Notes: a model not told the origin generated them from the sequence alone. A DNA stretch of 64,000 nt from Bartonella sp. CM31XJBT (GCF_028618555.1 NZ_JAQITD010000011.1:1-64000); one strand, 5' to 3'; positions 38,433 to 48,824 are shown, counted from the first letter of the stretch. Made by a program: numbers and translations.

Positions 38433-39301
38433 TTTCCACTCTTCTCTTGTAATATATATTGATCAATCAGCCTTACCTCACCAAAGCGGACAGTAAGGAG
38501 TAAAACCGCCGGTTTATTCAATGTTCCTTTAACCACGCATAAAGTTTCCATATCCCGTAAATCTATCGCTTCAATGATTGCACGCGTTTCTTGTTGTAAA
38601 ATATCACGAACAGTTTTGCATAATTTATCAACCGACCGTTCACCTTCATGATAAAGCTTTTCAGCAGCTTTTCCACTTTCAGGAATAATTTTGGCAGCTT
38701 TACGATCTTCTAATGTTAAAAGCTGATTGCGTGAAGAACAAGCTACACCATCTGACTCCCGTAGAATAGGAACTCCAACGATTTCAATAGGAAAAGCCAA
38801 ATCTTCAACCATACGCCGAATAATTAAAATTTGTTGAAAATCCTTTTCCCCAAAAAAAGCCTTATCTGGTTGGACAATGTTAAAAAGTTTAGCAACAACG
38901 CTTGTTACACCACAAAAATGCCCCGGACGTAATTTTCCCATCAAAATACGTGATAATTTTTTCACTTGTACAATTGTATCATTCCCCAGTGGCCACATTT
39001 CATCTACAGAAGGAGCAAAAACACATTCAACACCTGCTTCTTTTAACAAAGCACAATCGCCCTTCAAATCTCTTGGATATTGAGAAAAATCTTCTTGAGG
39101 TCCAAATTGCTTTGGATTGACAAAAATAGAAACCACTACGCGATCACACATTGCTCTTGCATACTGTACTAATGCAAGATGTCCATCATGCAATGCCCCC
39201 ATTGTTGGAACAAAACCAATCGAAAAACCTAAACGTCGTTCCTCTGAAGTATATTGGCGGACTTCAGCAATTGTCTTTAAAATTCTCATTTTCCCATTCA
39301 A
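38429..39301 (-). CDS. panC: Pantoate--beta-alanine ligase
   Basis: A 290-residue ATP-dependent ligase joining pantoate to beta-alanine. The nucleotide-binding motifs are [16 protein letters not shown] (HxGH type), [16 protein letters not shown], and [14 protein letters not shown], with a CSSRNQLL block. It lies immediately upstream of panB and 11 bases after the recO stop codon on the same strand. Confidence 0.97.
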   Translation of the reverse strand: MNGKMRILKTIAEVRQYTSEERRLGFSIGFVPTMGALHDGHLALVQYARAMCDRVVVSIFVNPKQFGPQEDFSQYPRDLKGDCALLKEAGVECVFAPSVDEMWPLGNDTIVQVKKLSRILMGKLRPGHFCGVTSVVAKLFNIVQPDKAFFGEKDFQQILIIRRMVEDLAFPIEIVGVPILRESDGVACSSRNQLLTLEDRKAAKIIPESGKAAEKLYHEGERSVDKLCKTVRDILQQETRAIIEAIDLRDMETLCVVKGTLNKPAVLLLTVRFGEVRLIDQYILQEKSGK

Positions 39302-39312
39302 TTATCATCAGA

Positions 39313-40059
39313 TCAACCAATTAATGCCTGCACACCAAATTGGCGCTCAAACAATTGTATCATATTCATGCGCACTGACGGCTGCTTTATATCTCGTGGC
39401 TCCCAGACATGACGCATAAGAAAAAAACCCGTCAGTATAAAACCATTTATTATGTCACTAAAATCAGCAGGACGAGTCGTTCTTTGTACAAGAAACTGTG
39501 GTAGAATGAGAAGCTTTTTTTTCCAAGGTTCCCCTGCTTCTTCACAGACAGCCCGTCCAGATTTTGGTGATACGTAATGAAGCCTTTCCTGACGACCTGT
39601 TGCAGCACAACAAGATAAATCAAGACCAAAACCAAGTTCTTCAAGAAGCCGCATTTCAAAACGTACAAGCAATTCTGCATTTACAAATGGTTCATCAAAA
39701 TTCTGCATAAAAAGGTGTAAAATATCATATAAAATGGGGTGCGGATCACGTTCGGGAAGAAGCCGCAAATGAAAAGCTATCAATTGCAAAGCATAAAGTG
39801 CTTCTGGTAGACAGATTAATCGTGCCGCATGTAAATCAAGAGCTTCAAGCCGAAAAAGTCCCAAATGTTCGTCTAAACGAGCCCACCATTCAGCCTCCAC
39901 AAAATTTCCAGGTTGAAGAAGAGCTGCCATACGACGCGACCGCCCCCCTTTTACCACCCCCATATAACGACCATGTTCACGTGTCATAATCTCAAGAATA
40001 ACACTTGTTTCACCATATTGGCGTGTACCAAGAATAACAGCTTGTTCTTTCCACTTCAT
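39313..40059 (-). CDS. recO: DNA repair protein RecO
   Basis: A 248-residue protein that helps load RecA on single-stranded DNA with RecR and promotes strand annealing. An N-terminal OB fold (ILGTRQYGETSVILEIMT, MGVVKGGRSRR) precedes a helical domain with cysteines in DLSCCAATGRQERLHYV that are part of a zinc site in some RecO proteins. It follows era by 26 bases in the rnc-era-recO cluster found in many bacteria. Confidence 0.94.
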   Translation of the reverse strand: MKWKEQAVILGTRQYGETSVILEIMTREHGRYMGVVKGGRSRRMAALLQPGNFVEAEWWARLDEHLGLFRLEALDLHAARLICLPEALYALQLIAFHLRLLPERDPHPILYDILHLFMQNFDEPFVNAELLVRFEMRLLEELGFGLDLSCCAATGRQERLHYVSPKSGRAVCEEAGEPWKKKLLILPQFLVQRTTRPADFSDIINGFILTGFFLMRHVWEPRDIKQPSVRMNMIQLFERQFGVQALIG

Positions 40060-40085
40060 TTTACTTTAATTATTTTTTTAAAATC

Positions 40086-40991
40086 TTATTTTAAAAAATC
40101 CAATCCCATTTCGCGATAACGTTCTGGATCGGTATCCCAATTATCGCGCACTTTCACAAAGAGAAAAAGATGAACCTTTTGATCCATAATTTCCATGAGT
40201 TCTTTACGTGCTGCTTGTCCAATCGCTTTAATTGTATCGCCTTTTGCTCCTAAGACAATTTTTTTCTGACTCTCACGCTCGACATAAATAACTTGATTAA
40301 TTTTAACGGAACCATCTGAACGTTCTTCCCAGCTTTCTGTTTCAACCGTTGAGGAATAAGGAAGTTCATCATGAAGACGAAGAAAAAGTTTTTCACGCGT
40401 AATTTCAGCAGCAAGATGACGCATGGGCATATCAGAAATTTGATCTTCCGGATAATACCATGGCCCCTCCTGCATCATATTACTCAACGCATGCAGTAAA
40501 TCCTTGCAACCAGAACCGTTTAGAGCAGAAATCATAAATGTTTGCGCAAACTTTACACGTTCATTTATTTTAGTGGTTAACGCTAGAAGAGATGATTTAA
40601 CAACTGTATCAACCTTATTAAGAACAAGAACTTTTTCTTGTTTCAGATTGTTTACAATATCTAACATCATATCAACTTCATCCGAAAGACCATTTTGAGC
40701 GTCGATTAAAACGAGTAGAACATCAGCGCTCTTAGCCCCTCCCCAAGCAGCAGAGACCATGGCTCGTTCTAAGCGCTTATGGGGACGAAAAACACCCGGT
40801 GTATCGACCAACACAATTTGCACATCATCATGAATGACAATACCGCGGATTAAAGTTCGTGTTGTTTGTACCTTATGCGTTACAATTGAAACCTTTGTTC
40901 CAACCAATTGATTAACCAGTGTCGATTTACCGGCATTAGGCATCCCAATAAGCACAACAAATCCAGAACGCGTTTTCATAACGTCACTCAT
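40086..40991 (-). CDS. era: GTPase Era
   Basis: A 301-residue GTPase with an N-terminal G domain (G1 GMPNAGKSTLV, G2 VQTTRTLI, G3 DTPGVFRPHKRL, G4 NKVDTV) and a C-terminal KH domain ending around KIVLGAKGDTIKAIG. Era binds the 3' end of 16S rRNA and assists 30S maturation. An in-frame ATG 108 bases upstream exists, but I place the start at 40991 (MSDVMKTRSG), overlapping rnc by eight bases; 40997 is also possible. Confidence 0.95.
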   Translation of the reverse strand: MSDVMKTRSGFVVLIGMPNAGKSTLVNQLVGTKVSIVTHKVQTTRTLIRGIVIHDDVQIVLVDTPGVFRPHKRLERAMVSAAWGGAKSADVLLVLIDAQNGLSDEVDMMLDIVNNLKQEKVLVLNKVDTVVKSSLLALTTKINERVKFAQTFMISALNGSGCKDLLHALSNMMQEGPWYYPEDQISDMPMRHLAAEITREKLFLRLHDELPYSSTVETESWEERSDGSVKINQVIYVERESQKKIVLGAKGDTIKAIGQAARKELMEIMDQKVHLFLFVKVRDNWDTDPERYREMGLDFLK

Positions 40992-41691
40992 GATCATTTT
41001 TTCCCACTGTTTTCCATACACCCTCTCGTCGCAAAATTTTTTCAGCTGCCATTCTTTCGGCATATCTTTTGGAGCTTCCCTGCCCAATCTCTGAAGCAAA
41101 CCCAGAAATACTGACCTCTACCATAAAAACAGGATCGTGATCGGGACCTGAACGTTTGATAACCTGATAATGTGGTTGTGCATTGCCTTGGATATGCGCC
41201 CATTCTTGTAATTCTGTCTTGGCATCACGTCGACCAGCATCCATTTTCTTTGCCCGACTTTGCCAATATTTTTGAATAAAAGGGCGAACGCTTTCCAATC
41301 CTCCATCGAGATATATCACGGCAATCAAAGCTTCCACGACATCTGCATGCATATTGATAAGTCGACGCCCCTCGAAATTTTTCATCTCAAAACCAACACG
41401 AATCATATCAGGAAGCCTCATTTCACGCGCAATATCAGCACATGTCTGCGCATTAACAAGATGATTCAAACGGACTGATAATTCACCTTCACTTGCCTGA
41501 GGAAAAAGTTGATACAGCATTTCCGCAATCAAAAGCCCTAAAACCCGATCCCCTAAAAACTCTAGTCGTTCATAATTTCCCTGTTCCGAATCTTGTACAC
41601 TCGAATGTGTTAATGCCTTCGTTAACCTCTCTTCATCTTTAAAACGATGCCCCGTCAGCTTGAAAAGCTGATCAATCATGAGACGTTTCAT
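40984..41691 (-). CDS. rnc: Ribonuclease III
   Basis: A 235-residue double-strand RNA endonuclease that processes rRNA precursors and structured RNAs. The catalytic signature is ERLEFLGDRVLGLLIAEML, and the C-terminal dsRNA-binding domain runs from about residue 155 (DAKTELQEWAHIQG, then GQGSSKRYAERMAAEKIL). The start at 41691 has AAGGA six to ten bases upstream; longer versions begin inside lepB. It overlaps lepB by 20 bases and era by eight. Confidence 0.96.
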   Translation of the reverse strand: MKRLMIDQLFKLTGHRFKDEERLTKALTHSSVQDSEQGNYERLEFLGDRVLGLLIAEMLYQLFPQASEGELSVRLNHLVNAQTCADIAREMRLPDMIRVGFEMKNFEGRRLINMHADVVEALIAVIYLDGGLESVRPFIQKYWQSRAKKMDAGRRDAKTELQEWAHIQGNAQPHYQVIKRSGPDHDPVFMVEVSISGFASEIGQGSSKRYAERMAAEKILRREGVWKTVGKNDHE

Positions 41692-42484
41692 CGTTGTTTC
41701 CTTGCTTGATAAGCGGCAAATCATGAACCGTATTTATGAAAGAAAACAAACGTTTCCAACGCACATCAAATGGCCAGCGCCAAATCTGCCAAGCACTTGA
41801 ACCGTTACTGATAGAAAAGAAAATCACGCTCGCGCGACCAATAAGATTTTCTTCTGGAACATAGCCTACATCTAAACGACTATCATCTGAATTGTCGCGG
41901 TTATCTCCCATCATAAAGTAATGTCCTTGAGGAACTTCAAAAACTTTTGTATCATCAACTTTCGGGATGAAAGCTAAATCAAGTGTATCATAACTGACAC
42001 CGTTAGGCATTGTCTCGCGATAAACCTCAACAGGATAGTTAACCTCTGTTATATCAGAATTATTAATCTCCCCCATAAAGTGACGTGAAACAGCCTCATC
42101 ATTAATATAAAGAACACTTTGACGGACTTGTATACGATCACCTGGTAGCCCAACAACGCGTTTTATATAATCAATCTTCGGATTACTTGGTAAGCGAAAA
42201 ACGACCACATCTCCACGTTGAGGTTGAGATGCCCAAATCCGTCCAGAAAAAAGAGGGGGAGAAAAGGGGATGGAAAAATGAGAATACCCATATGCATACT
42301 TAGAAACAAACAGATAATCTCCCACCAACAAAGTAGGACGCATTGAACCGGAAGGAATACTAAACGGCTGGAAAAAAAGTGTCCGAATAAACGCTGCTAA
42401 AAGCAGAGCCTGTACTAAAACAGAAATAAATTCACGAATCCCACCTTTTTTTTCTTTTTTATGCACTTTATCTTTTTGGATCAT
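41672..42484 (-). CDS. lepB: Signal peptidase I
   Basis: A 270-residue membrane protease that removes signal peptides from exported proteins. One N-terminal membrane helix (about 18-40) precedes the catalytic Ser in PSGSMRPTLLVGD, the general-base Lys in IDYIKRVVGLPGD and the GDNRDNSDDSR box. I chose ATG at 42484 (MIQKDKVHKKEKK) because GAGAAGG lies at a good distance; an in-frame upstream start at 42505 would add seven residues. It is first in a lepB-rnc-era-recO run behind acpS. Confidence 0.95.
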   Translation of the reverse strand: MIQKDKVHKKEKKGGIREFISVLVQALLLAAFIRTLFFQPFSIPSGSMRPTLLVGDYLFVSKYAYGYSHFSIPFSPPLFSGRIWASQPQRGDVVVFRLPSNPKIDYIKRVVGLPGDRIQVRQSVLYINDEAVSRHFMGEINNSDITEVNYPVEVYRETMPNGVSYDTLDLAFIPKVDDTKVFEVPQGHYFMMGDNRDNSDDSRLDVGYVPEENLIGRASVIFFSISNGSSAWQIWRWPFDVRWKRLFSFINTVHDLPLIKQGNNDETSHD

Positions 42485-42564
42485 CACCAACTGCCTTCTC
42501 ATCACAGATATAATTTTTTTTCATCATAATATTCAAATAACAAAAGCACAATCTCTCACGCCAT

Positions 42565-42966
42565 CTATCCACGTGGAAGTGCTTCGATAATAATAAATGC
42601 CTGTGCCCAAGGAAAATCATCTGTTATGCTAAGATGAATAACTGCATCATGATGAGGAGGTAATAACTTTTGAAGTTGCATTTGCGCACGATTTGTTAAT
42701 TGCATTATTGGTTTACCAGATGGCAAATTAACTACCCCCATGTCTTTCCAATTGATACCACAAGCGATTCCCGTTCCTAAGGCTTTAGCACATGCTTCTT
42801 TAGCAGCAAATCTTTTTGCATAGGAAGAGGAGCTTTTTTTGAGATTTTCAGATCTATTTTTTTCAATATCCGTAAAAATACGTTGGATAAAACGCTCACC
42901 ATAACGAACCAACATTTTCTCAATACGTCGTATATCAACCAGATCATTTCCAAGACCAATAATCAT
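42565..42966 (-). CDS. acpS: Holo-[acyl-carrier-protein] synthase
   Basis: A 133-residue enzyme that transfers 4'-phosphopantetheine from CoA to ACP Ser37. Family motifs are [16 protein letters not shown] (metal-binding Asp) and [15 protein letters not shown] (catalytic Lys and Glu), with [19 protein letters not shown] at the end. Length is standard. It lies between the DUF2062 gene and lepB, the usual alphaproteobacterial location, while acpP is in the fab cluster. Confidence 0.96.
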   Translation of the reverse strand: MIIGLGNDLVDIRRIEKMLVRYGERFIQRIFTDIEKNRSENLKKSSSSYAKRFAAKEACAKALGTGIACGINWKDMGVVNLPSGKPIMQLTNRAQMQLQKLLPPHHDAVIHLSITDDFPWAQAFIIIEALPRG

Positions 42967-42993
42967 AAGATATTAACCCGATCTTTCTCAAAT

Positions 42994-43602
42994 TTATTTC
43001 TGTTTTAATACAGGCGATGAACGCTTCTTTAAACGCCTTTTTTTTATAATCTTTTGATATCGCCTTTGTTTAAAACGAACCGTTGCTCTGTAAACACCTA
43101 TATAAGATAAACCACCAAAAACAATACCTAAAAGAGTTCCACCTAAAATCATAGGACTCATAATTGTGTCCCATGCGCCTTTAAAGAGGAGAGAGAGATT
43201 TGACAATGTCAAACCATTAAATAGAGCACGAATTTGCGAAAGAGAAATCTCTTTGACATCGCTAAAAAGTGATAAACAAAAGTACCCTACTTTATAATCA
43301 GCCATGATAATCAATAAAAATGTGAGTGGATTAGAAAAAATCGTCCCAATGATTGCGGCAGCAAAGTTTGCACGCAAAAGCCAAGAAAAAAATATTGCCA
43401 AAATAATATGCAGCCCAAAGAAAGGGGAACAAGCTAAAAAAATGCCAACAGCAACCCCTAATGCTACTTCATGCGGTGTTGCTGATATACGCAAAATACG
43501 TTTATATATGTAGCAAAATGAGCGAGAAAATGAACGACGTGGCCATAACCAAAGTCGAATACGCGTTACAAAATCTATTGGTTCTCGACGACGAAAAAGC
43601 AT
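42994..43602 (-). CDS. DUF2062 domain membrane protein
   Basis: A 202-residue protein with a basic N-terminus (MLFRRREP, WLWPRRSFSR) and three to four hydrophobic segments. DUF2062 markers are TPHEVALGVAVGIFLACSPFFG and RANFAAAIIGTIFSNPLT. The family is conserved between pyrE and acpS in Hyphomicrobiales, but its function is unknown. A basic tail (KIIKKRRLKKR) could contact nucleic acid or membrane. ATG at 43602 is chosen; 43620 is an alternative. Confidence 0.85.
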   Translation of the reverse strand: MLFRRREPIDFVTRIRLWLWPRRSFSRSFCYIYKRILRISATPHEVALGVAVGIFLACSPFFGLHIILAIFFSWLLRANFAAAIIGTIFSNPLTFLLIIMADYKVGYFCLSLFSDVKEISLSQIRALFNGLTLSNLSLLFKGAWDTIMSPMILGGTLLGIVFGGLSYIGVYRATVRFKQRRYQKIIKKRRLKKRSSPVLKQK

Positions 43603-43697
43603 ATGACTCTCAATATACATCTTTTGATAATGAAATAACCTATATCATCCAAATTAATCTTTTTAAGCTTTTGCACAAAAAAAAAATAGAAAGACAA

Positions 43698-44276
43698 TTA
43701 AATATTTCGACTGCCTGGTTTAATCGCTGGAAGAACAGAAAGCTCTGCAGGAAGAGCATCACTAGCATAAGAGGTTATCTCGTATTCAGCAAGCGCAATC
43801 AATGGAACTCCAACATTGACCTTACCACCAGAACGATCAAGAATACATGCACTGGCCAATACCTCTGCTCCTGCTGCAACAAGCGCTTCAACAGTCTCAC
43901 GAATGGAAAGACCCGTTGTCACAATATCTTCAACAATAACAACCCGTGCACCCTTCTTGATTTCAAAACGACGCAATTCAAAGATGCCATTTACACGCTC
44001 TACCCAAAGAGAAGGAACACCAAGGTGACGTGAAGTTTCATAGGAAGGAATAAGACCGCCAATTGCGGGCCCAACAACATAATCAATTTTTTCCTCGATA
44101 GATTTTTTAATTTTTTCAGCCAATCCACGACATAACTTTTCTGTCAAGTCAGCATGCATGAATACTTTCGCTTTTTGCATATAAGTCGCACTATGGCGCC
44201 CCGATGTTAAAATAAAATGCCCTTCTAGAATAGCATCTGCTTGTTTAAAAATATCAATGACATCTTGTGTATTCAT
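43698..44276 (-). CDS. pyrE: Orotate phosphoribosyltransferase
   Basis: A 192-residue enzyme making orotidine-5'-phosphate from orotate and PRPP. The PRPP-binding motif is RVVIVEDIVTTGLSIRE, and the N-terminal FILTSGRHSATYMQKAKV is typical. I prefer the ATG at 44276 (MNTQDVIDIF) with AAGAAAG upstream, which gives the 192-residue length usual in relatives; an ATG at 44300 would overlap the rel stop by eight bases. Together with the dihydroorotase at 34.1-35.5 kb it covers two steps of UMP synthesis. Confidence 0.95.
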   Translation of the reverse strand: MNTQDVIDIFKQADAILEGHFILTSGRHSATYMQKAKVFMHADLTEKLCRGLAEKIKKSIEEKIDYVVGPAIGGLIPSYETSRHLGVPSLWVERVNGIFELRRFEIKKGARVVIVEDIVTTGLSIRETVEALVAAGAEVLASACILDRSGGKVNVGVPLIALAEYEITSYASDALPAELSVLPAIKPGSRNI

Positions 44277-44292
44277 TGCTAAATCTTTCTTT

Positions 44293-46518
44293 TTATCCAT
44301 GAACCCGCCGTACTGTACTTACTGAACCTGCCTTTTTTAATTGAGAAAAAATACGATTCAAATGTTTTAAATCCCACACTTCCAAATCAATCATAATTTC
44401 TGTAAAATCTGGTGCTGTACGGATAAAAGATAAATTTTGGATATTGGCATCGTTAGCAGAAATTATTTGTGTAATTTCAGCTAAAGAACCAGGACTATTT
44501 ACAACCAAAATATTCATCCGTGCAGGAAAACGTTCATTCATTTGGGCATCAATATCCCAGCGAACATCAATCCATCGTTCTGGCTGATCATCATACGCCA
44601 TCAAAGCTGAAGACTGTATTGGATAAATAACGATCCCAGCTCCTGGCTGCATAATACCAACAATCCGATCTCCAGGTACTGCTCCTTCCGGTGAAAAACG
44701 TACGGGTATATCTCCATGGGTTCCTCTAATAGGCAATGCTTTAGATTGATGATTCTCGACCTTTGCATTCTTTTCATTTTCTGGAACTTTAAAAATCATA
44801 CCTTGAGCATTTTCAATATTAAACCAACCTTCTTCCCCAGGCCTAAAAGATGACTTTTGTACCACACGGTGATCTTGATAATCAGGATAAACCGCTTTAA
44901 TCACATCAGCGGAAAACAGCTCTCCACGCCCAACAGCAGCCAATACATCCTCTACATCTTTACGTGCTAAACGTGGCAAAACTTTCTTCAAAAGGTCTTT
45001 TGAAAATTGCTTTCCCATATATTCAAATGAACGCTCGAGAATACGATATCCTAAACCCGAATATTGTTTACGTACCGCTGCACGACTTGCTCGTCGAATA
45101 GCTGAACGTGCTTTACCTGTGACAACAAGAAATTCCCATGCTGCTGGCGGAATTTGAGCGTGTGAGCGAATAATATCAACCTCATCACCATTTTTTAATT
45201 TGGTCATTAAAGGCATAATACGACCATTGATTTTTACACCCACACAAGAATCACCGATGTCTGTATGGACGGCATAAGCAAAATCAATAGGCGTAGCTCC
45301 TTTAGGAAAAGCAATTAATCGACCTTTCGGCGTAAAACAAAAAACTTGGTCTTGAAAAAGCTCAAGTTTTGTATGTTCTAAAAACTCTTCTGGATTATCT
45401 CCATCAGACAAAGATTGTATCGTTTGACGCAACCATGCATAGGCATTCGTTTCACTTGATAACTTCACAGTCGAATAATTGGAACCGCGCTCTTTATATA
45501 TGGAATGAGCAGCAACCCCATATTCAGCAACTTCATCCATAGCAGCCGTTCTAATTTGCAACTCAACACGTTGTCTTGAAGGGCCAACAATTGTTGTATG
45601 AATAGAACGATAATCATTTTGCTTTGGTATAGAGATATAATCTTTGAAACGACCAGGAACCATTGGCCATGTCGTATGAATGACACCAAGAGCACGATAA
45701 CAATCATTCACGGACTCAACAATCACACGAAATCCAAAAATATCCGATAATTGTTCAAAAGATAATGCTTTACTTTCCATTTTGCGAAAGACTGAATAAG
45801 ATTTTTTCTGACGGCTTTTAACATCTGCTTTAATGCCATGCTCCAAAAAAAGTTTTGTCAATTCATTTTCAATTGTGGAAAGCAAATCACGGTTGTGTTT
45901 CAATAATTCAGAAAGTCGATTGGTAATCGTACGATAACCTTCTGGATTTAAATAAAAGAAAGAGAGATCCTCTAATTCCTCACGCATATCCTGCATACCC
46001 ATACGGCCTGCAAGTGGCGCATAGATATCCATCGTCTCTTCAGCAATTCGCCGACGTTTATCATCACGCATAACACCAAGGGTACGCATATTATGAAGAC
46101 GGTCAGCAAGTTTGACTAAAAGAACACGAACATCATCAGAAATAGCAATAAGAAGTTTACGAAGATTTTCTGCCTGTACGGCTTTCTTTGATACAAGATC
46201 AAGCTTATTAAGCTTTGTAAGCCCTTCAACCAACTTCCCAATTTCAGAACCAAAAAGCTGATCAATTTCTGCTCGTGTAGCGCTTGTATCTTCAATTGTA
46301 TCATGCAAAAGAGCAACAGCAATCGTTGCCTCGTCCAACCGCATATCTGTCAAAATAGCAGCAACTTCTAAAGGATGAGAAAAATAAAGATCACCTGACG
46401 CACGCTTTTGATGCGCATGCTTTTTCATTGCATAATCATAGGCCCTGTTTAAAAGAGCCTCATCTACGTCAGACTTGTAACGTTGAACACGTCCAACAAG
46501 CTCACACTGACGCATCAT
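44293..46518 (-). CDS. rsh: Bifunctional (p)ppGpp synthetase/hydrolase (Rsh)
   Basis: A 741-residue stringent-response enzyme. The N-terminal HD hydrolase domain has intact metal ligands (YFSHPLEVA, ALLHDTIED, KLADRLHNMRT), followed by the synthetase domain (about 230-350; FGFRVIVES, KDYISIPKQNDYRSIHT), TGS (about 390-450; GDEVDIIRS) and the C-terminal ACT domain (NILVVNSPGSLAEIT). Alphaproteobacteria generally have one such Rsh. In Bartonella-like pathogens it links starvation to growth and virulence. It lies downstream of rpoZ and is followed by pyrE. Confidence 0.96.
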   Translation of the reverse strand: MMRQCELVGRVQRYKSDVDEALLNRAYDYAMKKHAHQKRASGDLYFSHPLEVAAILTDMRLDEATIAVALLHDTIEDTSATRAEIDQLFGSEIGKLVEGLTKLNKLDLVSKKAVQAENLRKLLIAISDDVRVLLVKLADRLHNMRTLGVMRDDKRRRIAEETMDIYAPLAGRMGMQDMREELEDLSFFYLNPEGYRTITNRLSELLKHNRDLLSTIENELTKLFLEHGIKADVKSRQKKSYSVFRKMESKALSFEQLSDIFGFRVIVESVNDCYRALGVIHTTWPMVPGRFKDYISIPKQNDYRSIHTTIVGPSRQRVELQIRTAAMDEVAEYGVAAHSIYKERGSNYSTVKLSSETNAYAWLRQTIQSLSDGDNPEEFLEHTKLELFQDQVFCFTPKGRLIAFPKGATPIDFAYAVHTDIGDSCVGVKINGRIMPLMTKLKNGDEVDIIRSHAQIPPAAWEFLVVTGKARSAIRRASRAAVRKQYSGLGYRILERSFEYMGKQFSKDLLKKVLPRLARKDVEDVLAAVGRGELFSADVIKAVYPDYQDHRVVQKSSFRPGEEGWFNIENAQGMIFKVPENEKNAKVENHQSKALPIRGTHGDIPVRFSPEGAVPGDRIVGIMQPGAGIVIYPIQSSALMAYDDQPERWIDVRWDIDAQMNERFPARMNILVVNSPGSLAEITQIISANDANIQNLSFIRTAPDFTEIMIDLEVWDLKHLNRIFSQLKKAGSVSTVRRVHG

Positions 46519-46646
46519 ACGAGCATATCCTTTATCTTTTCACACCCCTAATCTTTATTGAACACGTCCTATTAATAAAAGACACGAAAAATAATTGCTC
46601 CTCACATGACAAAGTATCTTTACTCCTGTAACATAAATTGCTGCAA

Positions 46647-47045
46647 TTAATAATCGTCACTTTTTTCTGGAACAACCAAACCTTCAATACCCGCTAAAAG
46701 CTCTTCTTCTGACATATGATCAAATGAAGTACCTTCTTCTTGCGATGACGTATTAAAAACACTTTCAGCTTCACCTGAATGGGTAATAAATTCACTTGCC
46801 ATTTCTGGCTCATCTACTTCCACGTGCTTTTGCAGCGAATGAATAAGGTCTTCCTTTAAATCAGCAGGCGACAATGTTTCTTCTGCTATTTCACGCAAAG
46901 CAACAACTGGATTTTTATCATTATCGCGATCAACCGTAATCTGCGCTCCTTGTGAAATCTGACGCGCCCGATGACCTGCTAAAAGTACCAACTCAAAGCG
47001 GTTGTCAACTTTATCAATACAATCTTCTACCGTTACGCGGGCCAT
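46647..47045 (-). CDS. rpoZ: RNA polymerase omega subunit
   Basis: A 132-residue protein that assists assembly of beta-prime in RNA polymerase and is a (p)ppGpp contact in proteobacteria. It has the omega signature [27 protein letters not shown] N-terminus (residues 1-23) and [10 protein letters not shown] with [12 protein letters not shown]. The acidic C-terminal half (from about 85) is typical of alphaproteobacteria. It lies upstream of rel, a conserved pairing. Confidence 0.95.
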   Translation of the reverse strand: MARVTVEDCIDKVDNRFELVLLAGHRARQISQGAQITVDRDNDKNPVVALREIAEETLSPADLKEDLIHSLQKHVEVDEPEMASEFITHSGEAESVFNTSSQEEGTSFDHMSEEELLAGIEGLVVPEKSDDY

Positions 47046-47600
47046 TTATGCCTCTTTCTCAAATAAAAAAATTTAATAGCGGATAAAGGAGTATATACAA
47101 TAATCAAAATAAAACACAAGAAAAACAACACAAACTTTTATATTTTTTGATTAAAGAACTTATTTAAGAAAATTCTTGGAAAATTTATAAAAATGTATAA
47201 CCTATTCATGCTCGTTATCAAAGTTTCTCGTAAAAGCATTCCAATAGATTGACTTCAAACAAAGGACGGTCTTTCTTGACAAAATATTTGTCTGGAGTAT
47301 TCATCCTTTTAAAAGGAATACCAGCTATTTAAAATCCTTTGCAATAACGGCAGCCTTACGCATACTTTTTATGATAATATCTTTATCTAAAGAGAAAACT
47401 TTTTTCTTTGAACATCATGTGTATTGCACTCTTATTCATCGAATAAATTACTGAAAGATGACCTCTTACACAATAGTTAGCAATAAGTTTATATTAAACT
47501 TTCTTCTAAAAAAGTTTATTTATATTCATTATAGATTGTTTATCAAAACATAACCCGTCATATACGCTATAAAAGACTCAAAAAAATAGAAAAACGATTA
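47046..47600. other. Divergent gap between rpoZ and uracil-DNA glycosylase gene
   Basis: About 555 AT-rich bases, with no supported gene. A perfect 12-base palindrome (CCTTTTAAAAGG) lies near 47305-47316, and a minus-strand protein-like stretch (47325-47414) ends in RKAAVIAKDFK but has no start; it is too short to call. Promoters for both flanking genes are expected here. Confidence 0.4.
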
Positions 47601-48281
47601 ATGCCTAACACCATGAATAGCCAATTAACATCACTTTGCCCAGAACCACCCCAAAATTGCAATTTATGTCCTAGGCTTCATCAATTTATCGCTGGCTGGC
47701 GTGTAAAAGAACCAAGTTGGTATAACGCACCGGTGCGCCCATTCTTTCCTCATAAAGGGCCCGACACAACACGCCTTCTTATTGTTGGGCTTGCTCCTGG
47801 ATTGCGCGGAGCAAATCGAACTGGACGTCCATTTACTGGTGATTATGCTGGGCACTTACTGTATTCAACTTTAAAAAAGTTTGGTTTTGCCCAAGGAACC
47901 TTTGAAGAAAGAGCAGACGATACTCTTGAACTTATTGATGCAGCAATCGTTAACTCTGTTCGTTGCGTTCCACCAGAAAATAAACCCACCGGTGCAGAAA
48001 TTAACACGTGCCGCTATTTCTTCTCACCTCTTTTAACAAATCTTCCCAAACTTAAAGCCGTTATTACCTTAGGCACCATTGCGCACCATTCAACGATACG
48101 TGCCCTTAATGCAAAAGTTTTATCTCACCCTTTTGGACACGGTGAAATCAATAACATCGGCAGATTACGCATCTTTTCGAGCTATCACTGTTCTCGTTAT
48201 AATACAAATACTGGGCGCTTGACAGACGCCATGTTTCACCAAATCTTTCAAGCAGCAAAAACATACTTAGATCAATGCTAA
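47601..48281 (+). CDS. Uracil-DNA glycosylase, family 5-like
   Basis: A 226-residue base-excision repair enzyme. The motif GLAPGLRGANRTGRPFTGD and the later SSYHCSRYN box fit family 5 (UDGb) Fe-S glycosylases, which remove uracil, hypoxanthine and ethenocytosine. Cysteines in NCNLCPRL (plus CPEPP just upstream), SVRCVPP and NTCRYF can supply the 4Fe-4S ligands. It is a monocistronic gene, convergent with smpB. In family 5 a catalytic Asp of other families is absent, so GLAPG without D is expected. Confidence 0.85.
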   Translation: MPNTMNSQLTSLCPEPPQNCNLCPRLHQFIAGWRVKEPSWYNAPVRPFFPHKGPDTTRLLIVGLAPGLRGANRTGRPFTGDYAGHLLYSTLKKFGFAQGTFEERADDTLELIDAAIVNSVRCVPPENKPTGAEINTCRYFFSPLLTNLPKLKAVITLGTIAHHSTIRALNAKVLSHPFGHGEINNIGRLRIFSSYHCSRYNTNTGRLTDAMFHQIFQAAKTYLDQC

Positions 48282-48329
48282 AACTGTTTTAAAAAGTGCT
48301 ATAAATAAAGAATATCGAAATTGCATCCA

Positions 48330-48806
48330 TCATCCATATCTTTTTAAAAGTCTTGCTTTTTCACGTCCCCAATCACGTTTTTTTTCCGTTTCGCGCTTAT
48401 CATGAAGCTTTTTCCCCCGCGCTAGAGCGATCTCCAACTTAACGCGCCCTCGTTCATTAAAATAAAGTTTGAGAGGAACAAGCGTCATTCCTTCACGAGA
48501 CGTTGCATTAAAAAAACGTGCCATCTCACGTTTTGAAAGTAATAATTTGCGCAAACGTCGTGGTTCATGATTAAAACGATTAGCCTGCGTATATTCAGGA
48601 ATATAGCTGTTTACTAACCATAATTCCCCATTCTCAAAACTCGCATAGCTTTCAGCAATATTGGCATGATTAGAACGTAAGGACTTCACTTCCGCTCCCT
48701 GAAGGACAAGACCAGCCTCGAGATTATTAAGGATTTCAAAATTAAAACGTGCTTTACGATTGTCAGCAATTATTTTCCGTACGGGCGCGTTCTTTTTTTT
48801 ATTCAT
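48330..48806 (-). CDS. smpB: SsrA-binding protein SmpB
   Basis: A 158-residue trans-translation protein that carries tmRNA to stalled ribosomes. The OB-fold starts at [28 protein letters not shown] sequence (residues 20-43), with [15 protein letters not shown], and the basic C-terminal tail ([20 protein letters not shown]) folds as a helix in the mRNA channel. It lies 18 bases downstream of dapA on the same strand. Confidence 0.96.
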   Translation of the reverse strand: MNKKKNAPVRKIIADNRKARFNFEILNNLEAGLVLQGAEVKSLRSNHANIAESYASFENGELWLVNSYIPEYTQANRFNHEPRRLRKLLLSKREMARFFNATSREGMTLVPLKLYFNERGRVKLEIALARGKKLHDKRETEKKRDWGREKARLLKRYG

Positions 48807-48824
48807 GGCTTTGTCAATATCATT

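Noticed and set aside
43461-44033. 190-residue plus-strand frame across the DUF2062-pyrE junction
   Set aside because: Antisense to two supported genes and without recognisable domain content.
47325-47414. 29-residue minus-strand stretch ending RKAAVIAKDFK
   Set aside because: Looks protein-like but has no start codon, an immediate upstream stop, and no family match I can defend.
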